Positions 1 to 6,883 of a DNA stretch of 8,478 nucleotides are shown here, in pieces. The notes under the pieces were generated by a model. It was not told the origin of the DNA, did no database searches, and saw only the letters and a program-made list of their open reading frames with translations. The stretch is from Clostridia bacterium (lineage in GTDB: Bacteria > Bacillota_A > Clostridia > Christensenellales > Borkfalkiaceae): contig JAFQBR010000041.1 of assembly GCA_017399665.1 (NCBI GenBank), positions 1 through 8,478 of the forward strand. The letters are read 5' to 3'. Both the position numbers and the translations under genes were made by a program. The first letter of the stretch is position 1. Every line of letters begins with the position of its first letter.

Positions 1-138
1 CGCGAATGCGAAGATAAGGTTAAAGAATATGCACAAGCAACCTCACGCGTTATGACTGAAGAAGAATGTGAAGGTGAGGTTTGTGCTATTTGCGGTAAGC
101 CGGCAAAGAAAAAAGTTTATTTTGCAAGAGCATATTAA
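1..138 (+). CDS. proS: Prolyl-tRNA synthetase, C-terminal end (partial)
   Basis: This is the last 45 codons of a gene that begins outside the window; it ends at TAA 136-138. Prolyl-tRNA synthetase charges tRNA-Pro with proline in the cytoplasm. The fragment fits the C-terminal zinc-binding domain of the archaeal/eukaryal-type (short, type 3) enzyme. A cysteine near the start lies in an ECEDK context (residue 3 of the fragment), followed by a TSR segment, then C28-x-x-C31 in CAICGKPA. The chain ends in ARAY. From family knowledge, a Cys pair three apart about 25 residues after an earlier Cys matches the known zinc ligands, and a terminal Tyr is characteristic because its carboxylate reaches the active site. 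Only the tail is visible, so the catalytic domain cannot be assessed. The CPBP protease gene starts three bases after the stop, which suggests co-transcription. Confidence 0.85.
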   Translation, partial: RECEDKVKEYAQATSRVMTEEECEGEVCAICGKPAKKKVYFARAY

Positions 139-141
139 TCA

Positions 142-1296
142 ATGAACAAAGAAAACAGGCAAAAATTGAAGAACATAAAGCGTTTTAAATGGTCAAATCC
201 CAACCATTTAAACGCTTTAACCTCTATAATTGCATTTTTAATTGCAATAATCGGTTTTAATCTATTAAGTTTACTAGTTTCACTTTGTGCTAAGCCACTT
301 ATAAAAGATGGAAAAGGATTTTATGCGGTAAATCTTATAGCTGCCGTTATAGGACAAGTTTATTTAGTAACTTTAGCATGTATAATTTGCAAAATTAAAA
401 AAGTAAAGATTTTTGGCGGAGGAAATCTGCAATTATCCTTTGACTTTTTAAGTTGCATACCGGCACTTTTATTGGGACTAGGGACTTTTCTTTGTGTAAC
501 CCCCATTCACATGCAATTTGCAACCTACATTGAACAACTACAGCAAGAGCTGTTTAATGCTAGCACACTTATTGAACTCCCAGAGCCAAACGGAACGATA
601 GATATTATTTCAATGTTCATTTACGTATTTATCGTTATTCCATTTGTACCTGCAATATGTGAAGAGTTGCTGTTTAGGGGAGTAATTATGAACGGTCTAC
701 GTGAATTTGGCACGATTTTTGCCGTTTTACTTTCGGGATTATTATTTGCTCTTATGCACGGTAGTTACCGTCAGCTGATTTTACAGTTTGTATTGGGCTG
801 TGAAATAGCGCTTGTTGTTATTATTACAGAAAATTATTTTGCAGGCATAATAATGCATCTGTTTAACAACTTCTTTTCAATTGTATATTCAGTTGTAATT
901 GCAACTGTACAATCTTTAAGTCCTGCATTTTTAGGCTTTTTTCAAGCATTTTCAATAATCATAGGCTTACTTCTAATTTTGGCGTCACTCATATATTATT
1001 TGTTGCTAATAAGACACAAGAAAAAGGATAGCGGTAAATCATTTTTATTCTACAAAAAGAAAACAGATATTTATCCGTGTTGTCTACTGCAAAAGGGCGC
1101 GCCTGTTGATTATTGCTTTGCTGTTTCTAAAGAGAAGGTTTTAAATACGGATAACAGCAATTTTCTATTTTTTGCCAACGGGAGATTTAATGCGTTTACA
1201 AAGAGAAGCAATAAAGTAGCCTTTGGAATACTTTGTGCAATTTCTCTGTTGCTAGCGATTGGGTTGATTATTTTAGATTTTGTTTTGGTAGGTTAA
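142..1296 (+). CDS. CPBP-family intramembrane glutamic-type protease with C-terminal extension
   Basis: Polytopic membrane protein of 384 residues of the CPBP (CAAX protease and bacteriocin-processing, formerly Abi) family. The signature motifs are all present: EELLFRG at residues 174-180 (E174, E175, R179), FALMH with H206, and HLFNN with H239 and N243. These correspond to the EExxxR, FxxxH and HxxxN/D motifs that form the presumed active site within the membrane. Hydrophobic segments lie at about 25-50, 61-83, 103-120, 155-173, 190-206, 212-228, 232-256 and 263-290. After the usual domain there is an extra part: a polar, probably cytoplasmic loop of about 65 residues (291-356) with Cys 313, 314 and 325, then one more hydrophobic segment (358-382). 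The substrate is unknown; relatives process prenylated proteins, act in bacteriocin immunity, or have no known role. ATG 142 is three bases after the proS stop with only a weak purine-rich site upstream; TTG 166 is a possible alternative start. A strong stem-loop covers codons 12-26 (see the repeat entry). Confidence 0.86.
   Translation: MNKENRQKLKNIKRFKWSNPNHLNALTSIIAFLIAIIGFNLLSLLVSLCAKPLIKDGKGFYAVNLIAAVIGQVYLVTLACIICKIKKVKIFGGGNLQLSFDFLSCIPALLLGLGTFLCVTPIHMQFATYIEQLQQELFNASTLIELPEPNGTIDIISMFIYVFIVIPFVPAICEELLFRGVIMNGLREFGTIFAVLLSGLLFALMHGSYRQLILQFVLGCEIALVVIITENYFAGIIMHLFNNFFSIVYSVVIATVQSLSPAFLGFFQAFSIIIGLLLILASLIYYLLLIRHKKKDSGKSFLFYKKKTDIYPCCLLQKGAPVDYCFAVSKEKVLNTDNSNFLFFANGRFNAFTKRSNKVAFGILCAISLLLAIGLIILDFVLVG
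176..219. repeat. Inverted repeat / stem-loop within the 5' end of the CPBP protease gene
   Basis: The left arm is 176-193 (TAAAGCGTTTTAAATGGT) and the right arm is 203-219 (ACCATTTAAACGCTTTA). The two are reverse complements over 17 base pairs except for one extra T in the left arm, which has four Ts against three As. The loop is the nine bases 194-202 (CAAATCCCA). No T-tract follows the right arm (the next bases are ACCTCTATAAT), so it does not look like a classical intrinsic terminator. It starts about 34 bases after ATG 142 and encodes ordinary-looking residues before the first membrane segment. It could slow translation, protect or process the proS transcript end, or be a DNA site; the function is inferred only. 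Confidence 0.8.
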
Positions 1297-1303
1297 TTTA
1301 TTT

Positions 1304-2017
1304 ATGGATTATTCCCAACAATTTGACAAATTGATAGCAGCAAAAGGCGAAGAGTACGTTTTTCAAATGCTACTTTTTACAGTAATAGGTATGCTTATTT
1401 TTCAACTTGGCATATTCATTATTAAATCAATTGCAGTATGTAAAATGGCAAGAAAGCGCGGTTACAAAAACTGGTGGCTAGGTATGATACCTTATGTCAA
1501 CTACTATATACTCGGCAAGCTTGCTGGCCCTGTACGTTTGTTTAGAATTGATATAAAAAATATAGGCATATTTGTTATGATAGCATTGATTTTTAGCGAT
1601 ATTTACAGCGTTATATACTCGCTAAGCCTTTTTGGCATTAATTTATTTGGTCCGTTTGTGATTTTATATCAATTATTTAGCTTATTTTTTACCGTTGTAG
1701 ACTTTATTTATATATTTGCATACTGCACGCTTTTACTTGCTATTTTTGGTAAATATGCGCCAGAAAAGCGCTTTTTATTCTTACTTTTAAGCATTGTTAG
1801 GGTAGTTTTCCCATTTGTATTGCTTGCAATTATGAATAATAAACCATATAACAATATTGACGATTATTATAGAGAAAAAATGGCTAACCGATTTGGTCAA
1901 ACTTATAATCCATACAGTGATCCGTTTAGCACGCAAGAAAATCCATATCAACAAAACAATAGCACAAAGAGAGACACTGTGGAAGATCCCTTTGATGAAT
2001 ACAAGGAGAATAAATGA
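1304..2017 (+). CDS. Uncharacterised four-helix membrane protein with Asn/Pro/Tyr-rich cytoplasmic tail
   Basis: I do not recognise a named family with confidence. The 237-residue product has hydrophobic segments at about 21-45, 87-110, 114-148 (possibly two) and 155-177. Between the first two lies a conserved-looking loop, KRGYKNWWLGMIPYVNYY (about 51-68) followed by GKLAG (71-75). The AxxRGxxxWW...IPxxNxxxLGK pattern resembles small membrane proteins of unknown function that are widespread in Firmicutes (similar in style to DUF5684-like proteins), but this is an impression, not a match. The tail after residue 178 is polar and rich in Asn, Pro, Tyr and Asp, with NPYSDPF (202-208), NPYQQ (213-217) and EDPFDEY (227-233). 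ATG 1304 has a weak AGG (1290-1292) ten or so bases upstream. The last codon overlaps the mnmE start in an ATGA at 2014-2017, so the two are translationally coupled. Confidence 0.75.
   Translation: MDYSQQFDKLIAAKGEEYVFQMLLFTVIGMLIFQLGIFIIKSIAVCKMARKRGYKNWWLGMIPYVNYYILGKLAGPVRLFRIDIKNIGIFVMIALIFSDIYSVIYSLSLFGINLFGPFVILYQLFSLFFTVVDFIYIFAYCTLLLAIFGKYAPEKRFLFLLLSIVRVVFPFVLLAIMNNKPYNNIDDYYREKMANRFGQTYNPYSDPFSTQENPYQQNNSTKRDTVEDPFDEYKENK
2003..2008 (+). promoter_or_regulatory. Shine-Dalgarno site for mnmE
   Basis: AAGGAG lies five bases before ATG 2014, inside the 3' end of the preceding membrane-protein gene. It supports the chosen mnmE start and translation reinitiation across the ATGA overlap. 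Confidence 0.8.
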
Positions 2018-3348
2018 ACGATTGCATTTCTGCTGTCGCAACCGCGCCTGGAACAGGTGGCGTTGCTATTATACGCTTAAGTGGCAATAACGCGCTTGAA
2101 ATTGCATCAAAAATGTTTTTGCCTTTTTCAAAAGTCGCTGTTTCTAATTTCGAGCCCTATAAAATGTATTTTGGGGAAATTATAGGTGACGGTTTTGTTG
2201 ATAACGGCATGTGCGTTTATTTTAAAGCACCAAAAAGCTTTACTGGCGAAGACGTAATTGAATTCCACTGCCACGGCGGTATAGCAATAACCCGCGGTAT
2301 ATTAAATAAAACCTTTGAACTTGGAGCAAGACTTGCTACTAACGGTGAATATACTAAACGCGCATTTTTAAATGGTAAGCTTTCACTTTCTTCATGTGAA
2401 GGTTTAATCGATATGATTAATAGCGAAAGTGTTACTCAAATCAAATCTGGATTTTATCTGTTTAAAGAAAGTTTAAAAGTTAAAATTACAGATATTCAGC
2501 AAAAGCTTACTGACGTCTTAGCTCAAATTGATGCAAATATTGATTATCCGGAAGAAGGTCTAATTGAAGATAGCGGTGCAGACATACAAAAAAAGCTTTT
2601 GGATGTTTTGCCGGAACTTAAAAAATTAGTAGAGTCTTATTCCTCAGGCAAAATTGTTGCAGACGGAGTTAAAGTTGCTTTGGTTGGTAAAACAAACACC
2701 GGTAAAAGCTCACTTTTAAATGCTTTAACTGGTGAAGATAAAGCAATTGTTACTTCAGTTGCAGGAACAACACGCGACGTTGTTGAAGCAAAGCTATTTA
2801 TAAACGGAATTAAATTTAATCTTTTTGATACGGCAGGTATTCGTGATACTGATGACCTTGTAGAAAAAATCGGTATTGAAAGATCTAACAACTTAATTGA
2901 AAGTGCAGATATTATCTTATTCGTTACCGACACTAACACCTTTGATGCCGACGATATTTCTCTTTTGAATAAGCTTGAAGGTAAAACCGTTATAAAAGTT
3001 TACAATAAAACTGACCTTAATAACTTTACATCAGTTGATACTAACGCAGTTTATATTTCTTGTAAAACAAGGGACAATTTGTCTGCACTAAAAGACAAGT
3101 TGTTTGACTTAGGCGCAAAAAATATAAACACTGACGGTGAATATATTACACAAAAACGTCACTATTTTGCTTTAACAGAGGCCATTACGGCATTAACTTC
3201 AGCAATTAATGCAATTGGAATCGTACCACTTGATTTGGTTTGTGCGGATATTAAAGAATGTTGGCTCAAACTTGGTGAAATAACAGGAACAACCGCAAGT
3301 GAAGATATAATAAACGAAATTTTTGCTCGTTTTTGTGTAGGAAAGTGA
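2014..3348 (+). CDS. mnmE: tRNA uridine-5-carboxymethylaminomethyl(34) synthesis GTPase MnmE
   Basis: MnmE (TrmE) is a cytoplasmic GTPase that, with MnmG, builds the 5-carboxymethylaminomethyl group on wobble uridine 34 of certain tRNAs, using methylene-tetrahydrofolate. The 444-residue length is normal. The N-terminal folate-binding domain begins ISAVATAPGTGGVAIIRLSG and includes the EFHCHGG segment (83-89). The embedded G domain has G1 GKTNTGKS (225-232), the G2 region AGTTRD (250-255), G3 DTAG (272-275) and G4 NKTD (331-334), with an ISCKT G5-like stretch near 348. The chain ends FCVGK, carrying the family's essential C-terminal Cys (C441). Every diagnostic motif is intact. The start overlaps the upstream gene by four bases behind AAGGAG. 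The usual partner mnmG is not adjacent here; the next gene is a LysR regulator seven bases downstream. Confidence 0.98.
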   Translation: MNDCISAVATAPGTGGVAIIRLSGNNALEIASKMFLPFSKVAVSNFEPYKMYFGEIIGDGFVDNGMCVYFKAPKSFTGEDVIEFHCHGGIAITRGILNKTFELGARLATNGEYTKRAFLNGKLSLSSCEGLIDMINSESVTQIKSGFYLFKESLKVKITDIQQKLTDVLAQIDANIDYPEEGLIEDSGADIQKKLLDVLPELKKLVESYSSGKIVADGVKVALVGKTNTGKSSLLNALTGEDKAIVTSVAGTTRDVVEAKLFINGIKFNLFDTAGIRDTDDLVEKIGIERSNNLIESADIILFVTDTNTFDADDISLLNKLEGKTVIKVYNKTDLNNFTSVDTNAVYISCKTRDNLSALKDKLFDLGAKNINTDGEYITQKRHYFALTEAITALTSAINAIGIVPLDLVCADIKECWLKLGEITGTTASEDIINEIFARFCVGK

Positions 3349-3350
3349 GG
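3345..3350 (+). promoter_or_regulatory. Shine-Dalgarno-like site for the LysR gene
   Basis: GTGAGG ends five bases before ATG 3356 and overlaps the mnmE stop codon (TGA 3346-3348). It supports the start and coupling of the LysR gene to mnmE. Confidence 0.6.
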
Positions 3351-3355
3351 CGTTT

Positions 3356-4255
3356 ATGGTTAATTTAGATTTATACAGAGTTTTTTACGCTGTAGCAAAA
3401 TGTGGAAGCTTAACTAAAGCTGCAGATGAATTATTTATCTCTCAACCTGCAGTTTCACAGGCGATTAAACAGCTTGAAGGGCAGTTAGGAGGCAAACTTT
3501 TTAATAGACTTTCAAGGGGCATGGAGCTAACCGACGGCGGTAAAAAAATGTTCCAAATAGTTTCAGATACTATTGACAAGTTAAAAGTTGCTGAAAATGA
3601 ATTTTCCCAGTTAACGGAAAATGCAGCTGGCACTATAAGAATAAGCGCGTCTGACTTATTTACAACGTATAAACTTATGAAATATATTTCAGAGTTTAAT
3701 TTAATCTATCCCAACGTAACTTTTTCTTTTACCAATTCAACCACAAGAAAGTCAATTGAGCTTGTAAAAGAAAATAAGGTTGATATAGGCTTCGTTAATT
3801 TACCTATTAACGATAAAAACGTTCTTTTTACAGGGCAGACAGGCATTTTAAATGATATTTTTGTTGCAAGCAGTAAATATAACCATTTATTAAACAAAGA
3901 AATAAAACTTGCAGATATATCAAGTTATCCCTTAATTTTATTAGACGGCTCTACAAGCTCGCGAATTGAAAACGATAGATTTGCACAAGATTTAAACATA
4001 AAACTAACACCGGAAATTGAAGTATCGAGCCTACCACTTATGATAGCATTAGCAAAAGAAGGCTTTGGTATTGCTTGCGTTCCCAAAGAATACGTTGTTC
4101 ATGAATTGAACAATAAAGAATTGTTTGAACTAAACGTTACGCCAAATTTCCCGGTGCGTGCAACAGGCGTTATTGTAAACAAGGAAAAGAATTACTCTTT
4201 TGCCGTTGCTGAATTTTTAAAATTATTGAATAAATACGAAAACAATGATAACTGA
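3356..4255 (+). CDS. LysR-family transcriptional regulator
   Basis: Typical LysR-type regulator of 299 residues. The N-terminal winged helix-turn-helix covers about residues 1-60: GSLTKAADELFISQPAVSQ (18-36) is the recognition region, and GGKLFNR (45-51) with LTDGGK (58-63) forms the wing. A linker helix (64-90) follows, then a periplasmic-binding-protein-like effector domain from about 92 to 295 (GTIRISASD onward; PLILLDG near 192-198; GFGIACVPKE at 236-245). It would bind DNA and respond to a small molecule. Neither ligand nor target can be read from the sequence; the domain layout loosely recalls the CysL/CysB style but that is not evidence of the same role. LysR genes are often divergent from their target. 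This one instead sits in line within a housekeeping gene string, and its end overlaps the CCA-adding enzyme gene by 11 bases. No LysR-type operator upstream could be picked out. Confidence 0.93.
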   Translation: MVNLDLYRVFYAVAKCGSLTKAADELFISQPAVSQAIKQLEGQLGGKLFNRLSRGMELTDGGKKMFQIVSDTIDKLKVAENEFSQLTENAAGTIRISASDLFTTYKLMKYISEFNLIYPNVTFSFTNSTTRKSIELVKENKVDIGFVNLPINDKNVLFTGQTGILNDIFVASSKYNHLLNKEIKLADISSYPLILLDGSTSSRIENDRFAQDLNIKLTPEIEVSSLPLMIALAKEGFGIACVPKEYVVHELNNKELFELNVTPNFPVRATGVIVNKEKNYSFAVAEFLKLLNKYENNDN

Positions 4256-5453
4256 CGTTGGCGCTGAATTTATTATAAACCGATTAGAAGAACGTGGATT
4301 TTCAGCATTTTACGTTGGTGGATGCGTTAGAAACGCTATAATGCAAAAACAAATTGAAGACTACGACATAGCAACGAATGCTTTACCTGAACACGTTTGT
4401 GAGATTTTTAAAGACTGCAAAATTTTCACACCAGGTATAAGTCACGGAACTGTTTGTATTTTGTATAAAAGTTTAATATATGAAGTTACGACCTTTAGAA
4501 AGGAAAGTGAATATAGTGACTACAGGCATCCAAACTCCGTTACCTTTTGTGTTGACATAATAAGTGATTTATCCCGTCGCGACTTTACAATTAATGCAAT
4601 GGCATTTAATAAAACCACAGGTTTAATCGATAATTTTGGTGGTTTTTATGATGCACAAAATAAAATCTTACGCGCTGTAAACAATCCCTATTTGCGCTTT
4701 GAAGAAGATGCTTTAAGAATTTTAAGAGGTCTGCGCTTTGCAAGTGTTTATCAACTAAAAATCGAAAGCGCAACCGCTAAGGCTATGCTTGAAAAGGCAC
4801 ACTTGCTTTGCAATATATCGGCAGAGCGTATATTTAATGAGCTTTCAAAGTTAATTACAGGCGCTAACTGCGCAAGTATACTTGCTAATTATTTTTCGCT
4901 ATTTACCACAATAGTTCCAGAATTAGCAAATGTAAGCCAAACAGAAGCACTCTTTAAATTACTTTCTAATTGCTCAGATGATCTACTTGAACGTTTTACT
5001 TGTCTATTTATATTTTCTAAAGAGGAATTCCCATTAATAGCAAAGCGTTTAAAGTTTCCAAATGACCTTACAAAGAAGATAAGCGCGATATTCAATTTAT
5101 TGCAAAACAAATTACCAATAGATAAAGTTTCTATTAAAAAAATTTTGACTACCAACGATGACTGTTTTTTACATTACTTAAATGTTGAAAGCACATTAGC
5201 CCTCACTTTTAACAACGCTAAAAAAATTGATTTATGTAAGCAACTATACATCCTATATAATGAAATTGTTGAAAATAATGAGTGTTATACCTTGAAGCAT
5301 TTAGCAATTAACGGAAAAGACCTTAAAGCCATGGGATTTTCTGGAAAAAACATCGGAAAAGCTTTACAATTTCTTCTGGACTCAGTAATTGAAGAAAAAG
5401 TAAAAAACGACAAAAATAATTTACAAGACTATTTAAAAAAAAATTATGGATAA
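4245..5453 (+). CDS. cca: CCA tRNA nucleotidyltransferase (class II)
   Basis: Adds or repairs the 3'-CCA end of tRNAs from CTP and ATP, in the cytoplasm. Class II polymerase-beta-type motifs appear in order: YVGGCVRN (23-30), the catalytic metal-binding D39-Y-D41, the flexible-loop region RKESEYSDYRHPNSVTF (85-101), RRDFTINAMAFN (111-122), and the nucleotide-template motif EEDALRILRGLRF (153-165). The middle and C-terminal parts are helical and poorly conserved. Near the end is LAINGKDLKAMGFSGKNIG (353-371), the conserved tail motif of bacterial CCA enzymes and poly(A)-polymerase relatives. The 402-residue length fits the Bacillus-type enzymes without an HD domain. The flexible loop argues for a full CCA enzyme rather than a CC-adding one. 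The usual VRD reads VRN here (N30). A bacterial poly(A) polymerase is the main alternative. The gene overlaps lysR by 11 bases and the next gene by 8. Confidence 0.93.
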   Translation: MITDVGAEFIINRLEERGFSAFYVGGCVRNAIMQKQIEDYDIATNALPEHVCEIFKDCKIFTPGISHGTVCILYKSLIYEVTTFRKESEYSDYRHPNSVTFCVDIISDLSRRDFTINAMAFNKTTGLIDNFGGFYDAQNKILRAVNNPYLRFEEDALRILRGLRFASVYQLKIESATAKAMLEKAHLLCNISAERIFNELSKLITGANCASILANYFSLFTTIVPELANVSQTEALFKLLSNCSDDLLERFTCLFIFSKEEFPLIAKRLKFPNDLTKKISAIFNLLQNKLPIDKVSIKKILTTNDDCFLHYLNVESTLALTFNNAKKIDLCKQLYILYNEIVENNECYTLKHLAINGKDLKAMGFSGKNIGKALQFLLDSVIEEKVKNDKNNLQDYLKKNYG

Positions 5454-6147
5454 AACTATTATAGCAATTGGCGGTGGATCTTTGGCTGAAAAAACCACCT
5501 CTTCAATAGATAAATTCATTGCTGATTTGGCAAAAAAACGCGCAGGTGATAAAAGAGCCGTAGGCGTTTTTATTGGTACAGCTAGCCATGACAGTATGCC
5601 GTACTTTAACACCTTTAGAAAAACTTACACTTCAGATTTCAACCTAAAAGCAGATTGTGTTCTTTCTGTATACGGCGAAATGAATGAAGAAAAAATCAAA
5701 AGCAAGTTTGAAAAGGCTGACCTTATTTATATCGGCGGTGGAGATACCTTGTTTATGCTTAATTGGTGGAAGCAAAAGGGTATACTCGATTTAGTTTTAG
5801 ATGCTTACAATCGCGGAGTCATAATTGCCGGACTTTCTGCCGGAGCTATCTTTTGGTTTAAAGATATGTATACGGACTCACAATTTTTAAACGGAAACGA
5901 TAATTATAAATACTCTTTAACCAATGGTATTGGAGTTTTAAACGGGTTAGTTTGCCCACATTATAACGAAAGAAAAGAAGATTTTGATAATACATTTATC
6001 GATTCATCTTTTGAATCAGCTTTTGCTTTAGAGGATAATAGCGCATTAGTTTTTGTAGATGGCACTTTTAAAAAATCGCTATCTTCGGGCGGAAAAGCCT
6101 TCAAAATTGTAAAAAATAATCATAATTTAGAAAAAATCTTGCTTTAA
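5446..6147 (+). CDS. Peptidase E-like serine peptidase (S51 family)
   Basis: The 233-residue product resembles peptidase E (PepE, about 230 residues) and the Firmicute S51 dipeptidase group. It has an N-terminal nucleotide-binding-like strand IIAIGGGSL (5-13), IYIGGGDT (94-101), and a nucleophile elbow GLSAGA (129-134) with presumed catalytic Ser131. CPHYNER (170-176) contains the presumed catalytic His172. Peptidase E cleaves Asp-X dipeptides; the Listeria relative is reported to use a Ser-His-Glu triad, so the third residue here is not assigned. No signal peptide is seen, so it is cytoplasmic. Cyanophycinase, the other S51 branch, is longer and less similar. ATG 5446 overlaps the cca 3' end by eight bases. 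No Shine-Dalgarno is visible; the start is preceded by nine As (5435-5443), so translation probably depends on coupling to cca. Confidence 0.85.
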   Translation: MDKTIIAIGGGSLAEKTTSSIDKFIADLAKKRAGDKRAVGVFIGTASHDSMPYFNTFRKTYTSDFNLKADCVLSVYGEMNEEKIKSKFEKADLIYIGGGDTLFMLNWWKQKGILDLVLDAYNRGVIIAGLSAGAIFWFKDMYTDSQFLNGNDNYKYSLTNGIGVLNGLVCPHYNERKEDFDNTFIDSSFESAFALEDNSALVFVDGTFKKSLSSGGKAFKIVKNNHNLEKILL

Positions 6148-6168
6148 GATAAAAAAATATATGCTCAC

Positions 6169-6174
6169 AAGGAG
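6169..6174 (+). promoter_or_regulatory. Shine-Dalgarno site for the response regulator
   Basis: AAGGAG lies eight bases before ATG 6183, within the 35-base gap 6148-6182. It is one of the two best ribosome-binding sites of the window (with mnmE) and fixes the response-regulator start. No convincing -35/-10 pair was seen in this gap. Confidence 0.85.
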
Positions 6175-6182
6175 ATATCAAT

Positions 6183-6866
6183 ATGCAAAAATTACTTTTA
6201 GTTGACGATGAAATTAAAATTATTGAGGTGCTAAAAGAATACGCTGAATTCGAGAATTATACAGTTGATTCTGCAATGAACGGTATGGAGGCAATTCAGA
6301 AATGTCGCGATAACAGATACGACCTTGTTATCATGGATATTATGATGCCAAAACTAGACGGCTTTTCTGCTGTAAAAGAAATTAGAAAAATTAGTGACGT
6401 ACCCGTAATTATGTTATCTGCAAGAAGTGAAGAATACGATAAGCTTTTCGGATTTGAACTTGGCATTGACGATTATGTTGTAAAGCCTTTTTCTCCCAAG
6501 GAGGTTATGGCAAGAGTTGCCGCCGTTTTAAAAAGAAAGGGGACTTCTTCATCAAAAATGCCTAATAGAAACATATTAGTATTCGAAGGTTTACAAGTTG
6601 ACGTTTCAGGTAGAAACGTATTTGTTGATGGGGTAAAAGCAGAATTAACCCCCAAAGAATATGAATTGCTTTTCTATATGGTTAAAAATAAGGGCATTGC
6701 TTTATCACGTGAAAAGTTATTACAAGACGTTTGGGGCTTTGATTTCTTTGGTGATGATAGAACTGTTGATACACACGTTAAGATGTTGCGTAGTAACTTA
6801 AAAGAGTATCGCAAATTTATAATTACTTTACGCGGTTTAGGTTATAAATTCGATACAAAAGAATAA
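6183..6866 (+). CDS. OmpR/PhoB-family DNA-binding response regulator
   Basis: Two-component response regulator of 227 residues. The receiver domain (about 2-117) has the acidic pair D8-D9, phospho-acceptor D52 in VIMDIMMP, S79 of MLSA, and K101 in VVKPF, all the expected conserved positions. A linker (118-130) leads to the winged-helix DNA-binding domain (about 131-225), with LTPKEYELL (155-163), DRTVDTHVKMLRSNL (192-206) and LRGLGYKF (216-223), which is typical of the OmpR class. It is expected to be phosphorylated by the histidine kinase encoded 17 bases downstream and then to bind direct-repeat operators. The target genes and stimulus are not readable here. It follows the peptidase gene after the longest gap in the window, so it may have its own transcript as well as readthrough. 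Confidence 0.96.
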   Translation: MQKLLLVDDEIKIIEVLKEYAEFENYTVDSAMNGMEAIQKCRDNRYDLVIMDIMMPKLDGFSAVKEIRKISDVPVIMLSARSEEYDKLFGFELGIDDYVVKPFSPKEVMARVAAVLKRKGTSSSKMPNRNILVFEGLQVDVSGRNVFVDGVKAELTPKEYELLFYMVKNKGIALSREKLLQDVWGFDFFGDDRTVDTHVKMLRSNLKEYRKFIITLRGLGYKFDTKE

Positions 6867-6883
6867 TTTTTAGGAAAAAATAG

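Noticed and set aside
225..230. TATAAT just after the stem-loop, as a possible promoter -10
   Set aside because: No -35 at suitable spacing, and it lies inside the CPBP coding region with no start codon downstream that would give a sensible protein.
1787..2090. Overlapping open frames on both strands around the membrane-protein/mnmE junction (84 and 77 codons)
   Set aside because: They overlap two well-supported genes, have no ribosome-binding site of note, and encode low-complexity hydrophobic or basic sequence typical of AT-rich shadows.
2637..2939. 100-codon open frame on the minus strand
   Set aside because: It is antisense to the MnmE GTPase domain, whose motifs are intact; composition and sequence look like a shadow.
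3792..3813. Eight-base inverted repeat (TCGTTAAT / ATTAACGA) with six-base loop
   Set aside because: Short, in mid-lysR, no T-tract; plausible by chance at this base composition.
4315..4342. TTGGTG - 16 bases - TATAAT promoter-like pair
   Set aside because: It lies inside cca and is fully explained by the codons of the conserved VGGCVRNAI motif; expected by chance in AT-rich DNA.
5042..5053. AAAGCGTTTAAA, a 12-base match to one arm of the 176-219 stem-loop
   Set aside because: No partner arm nearby, AT-rich, and explained by codons for a Lys-Arg-Leu-Lys stretch in the CCA enzyme; not good evidence for a dispersed repeat.
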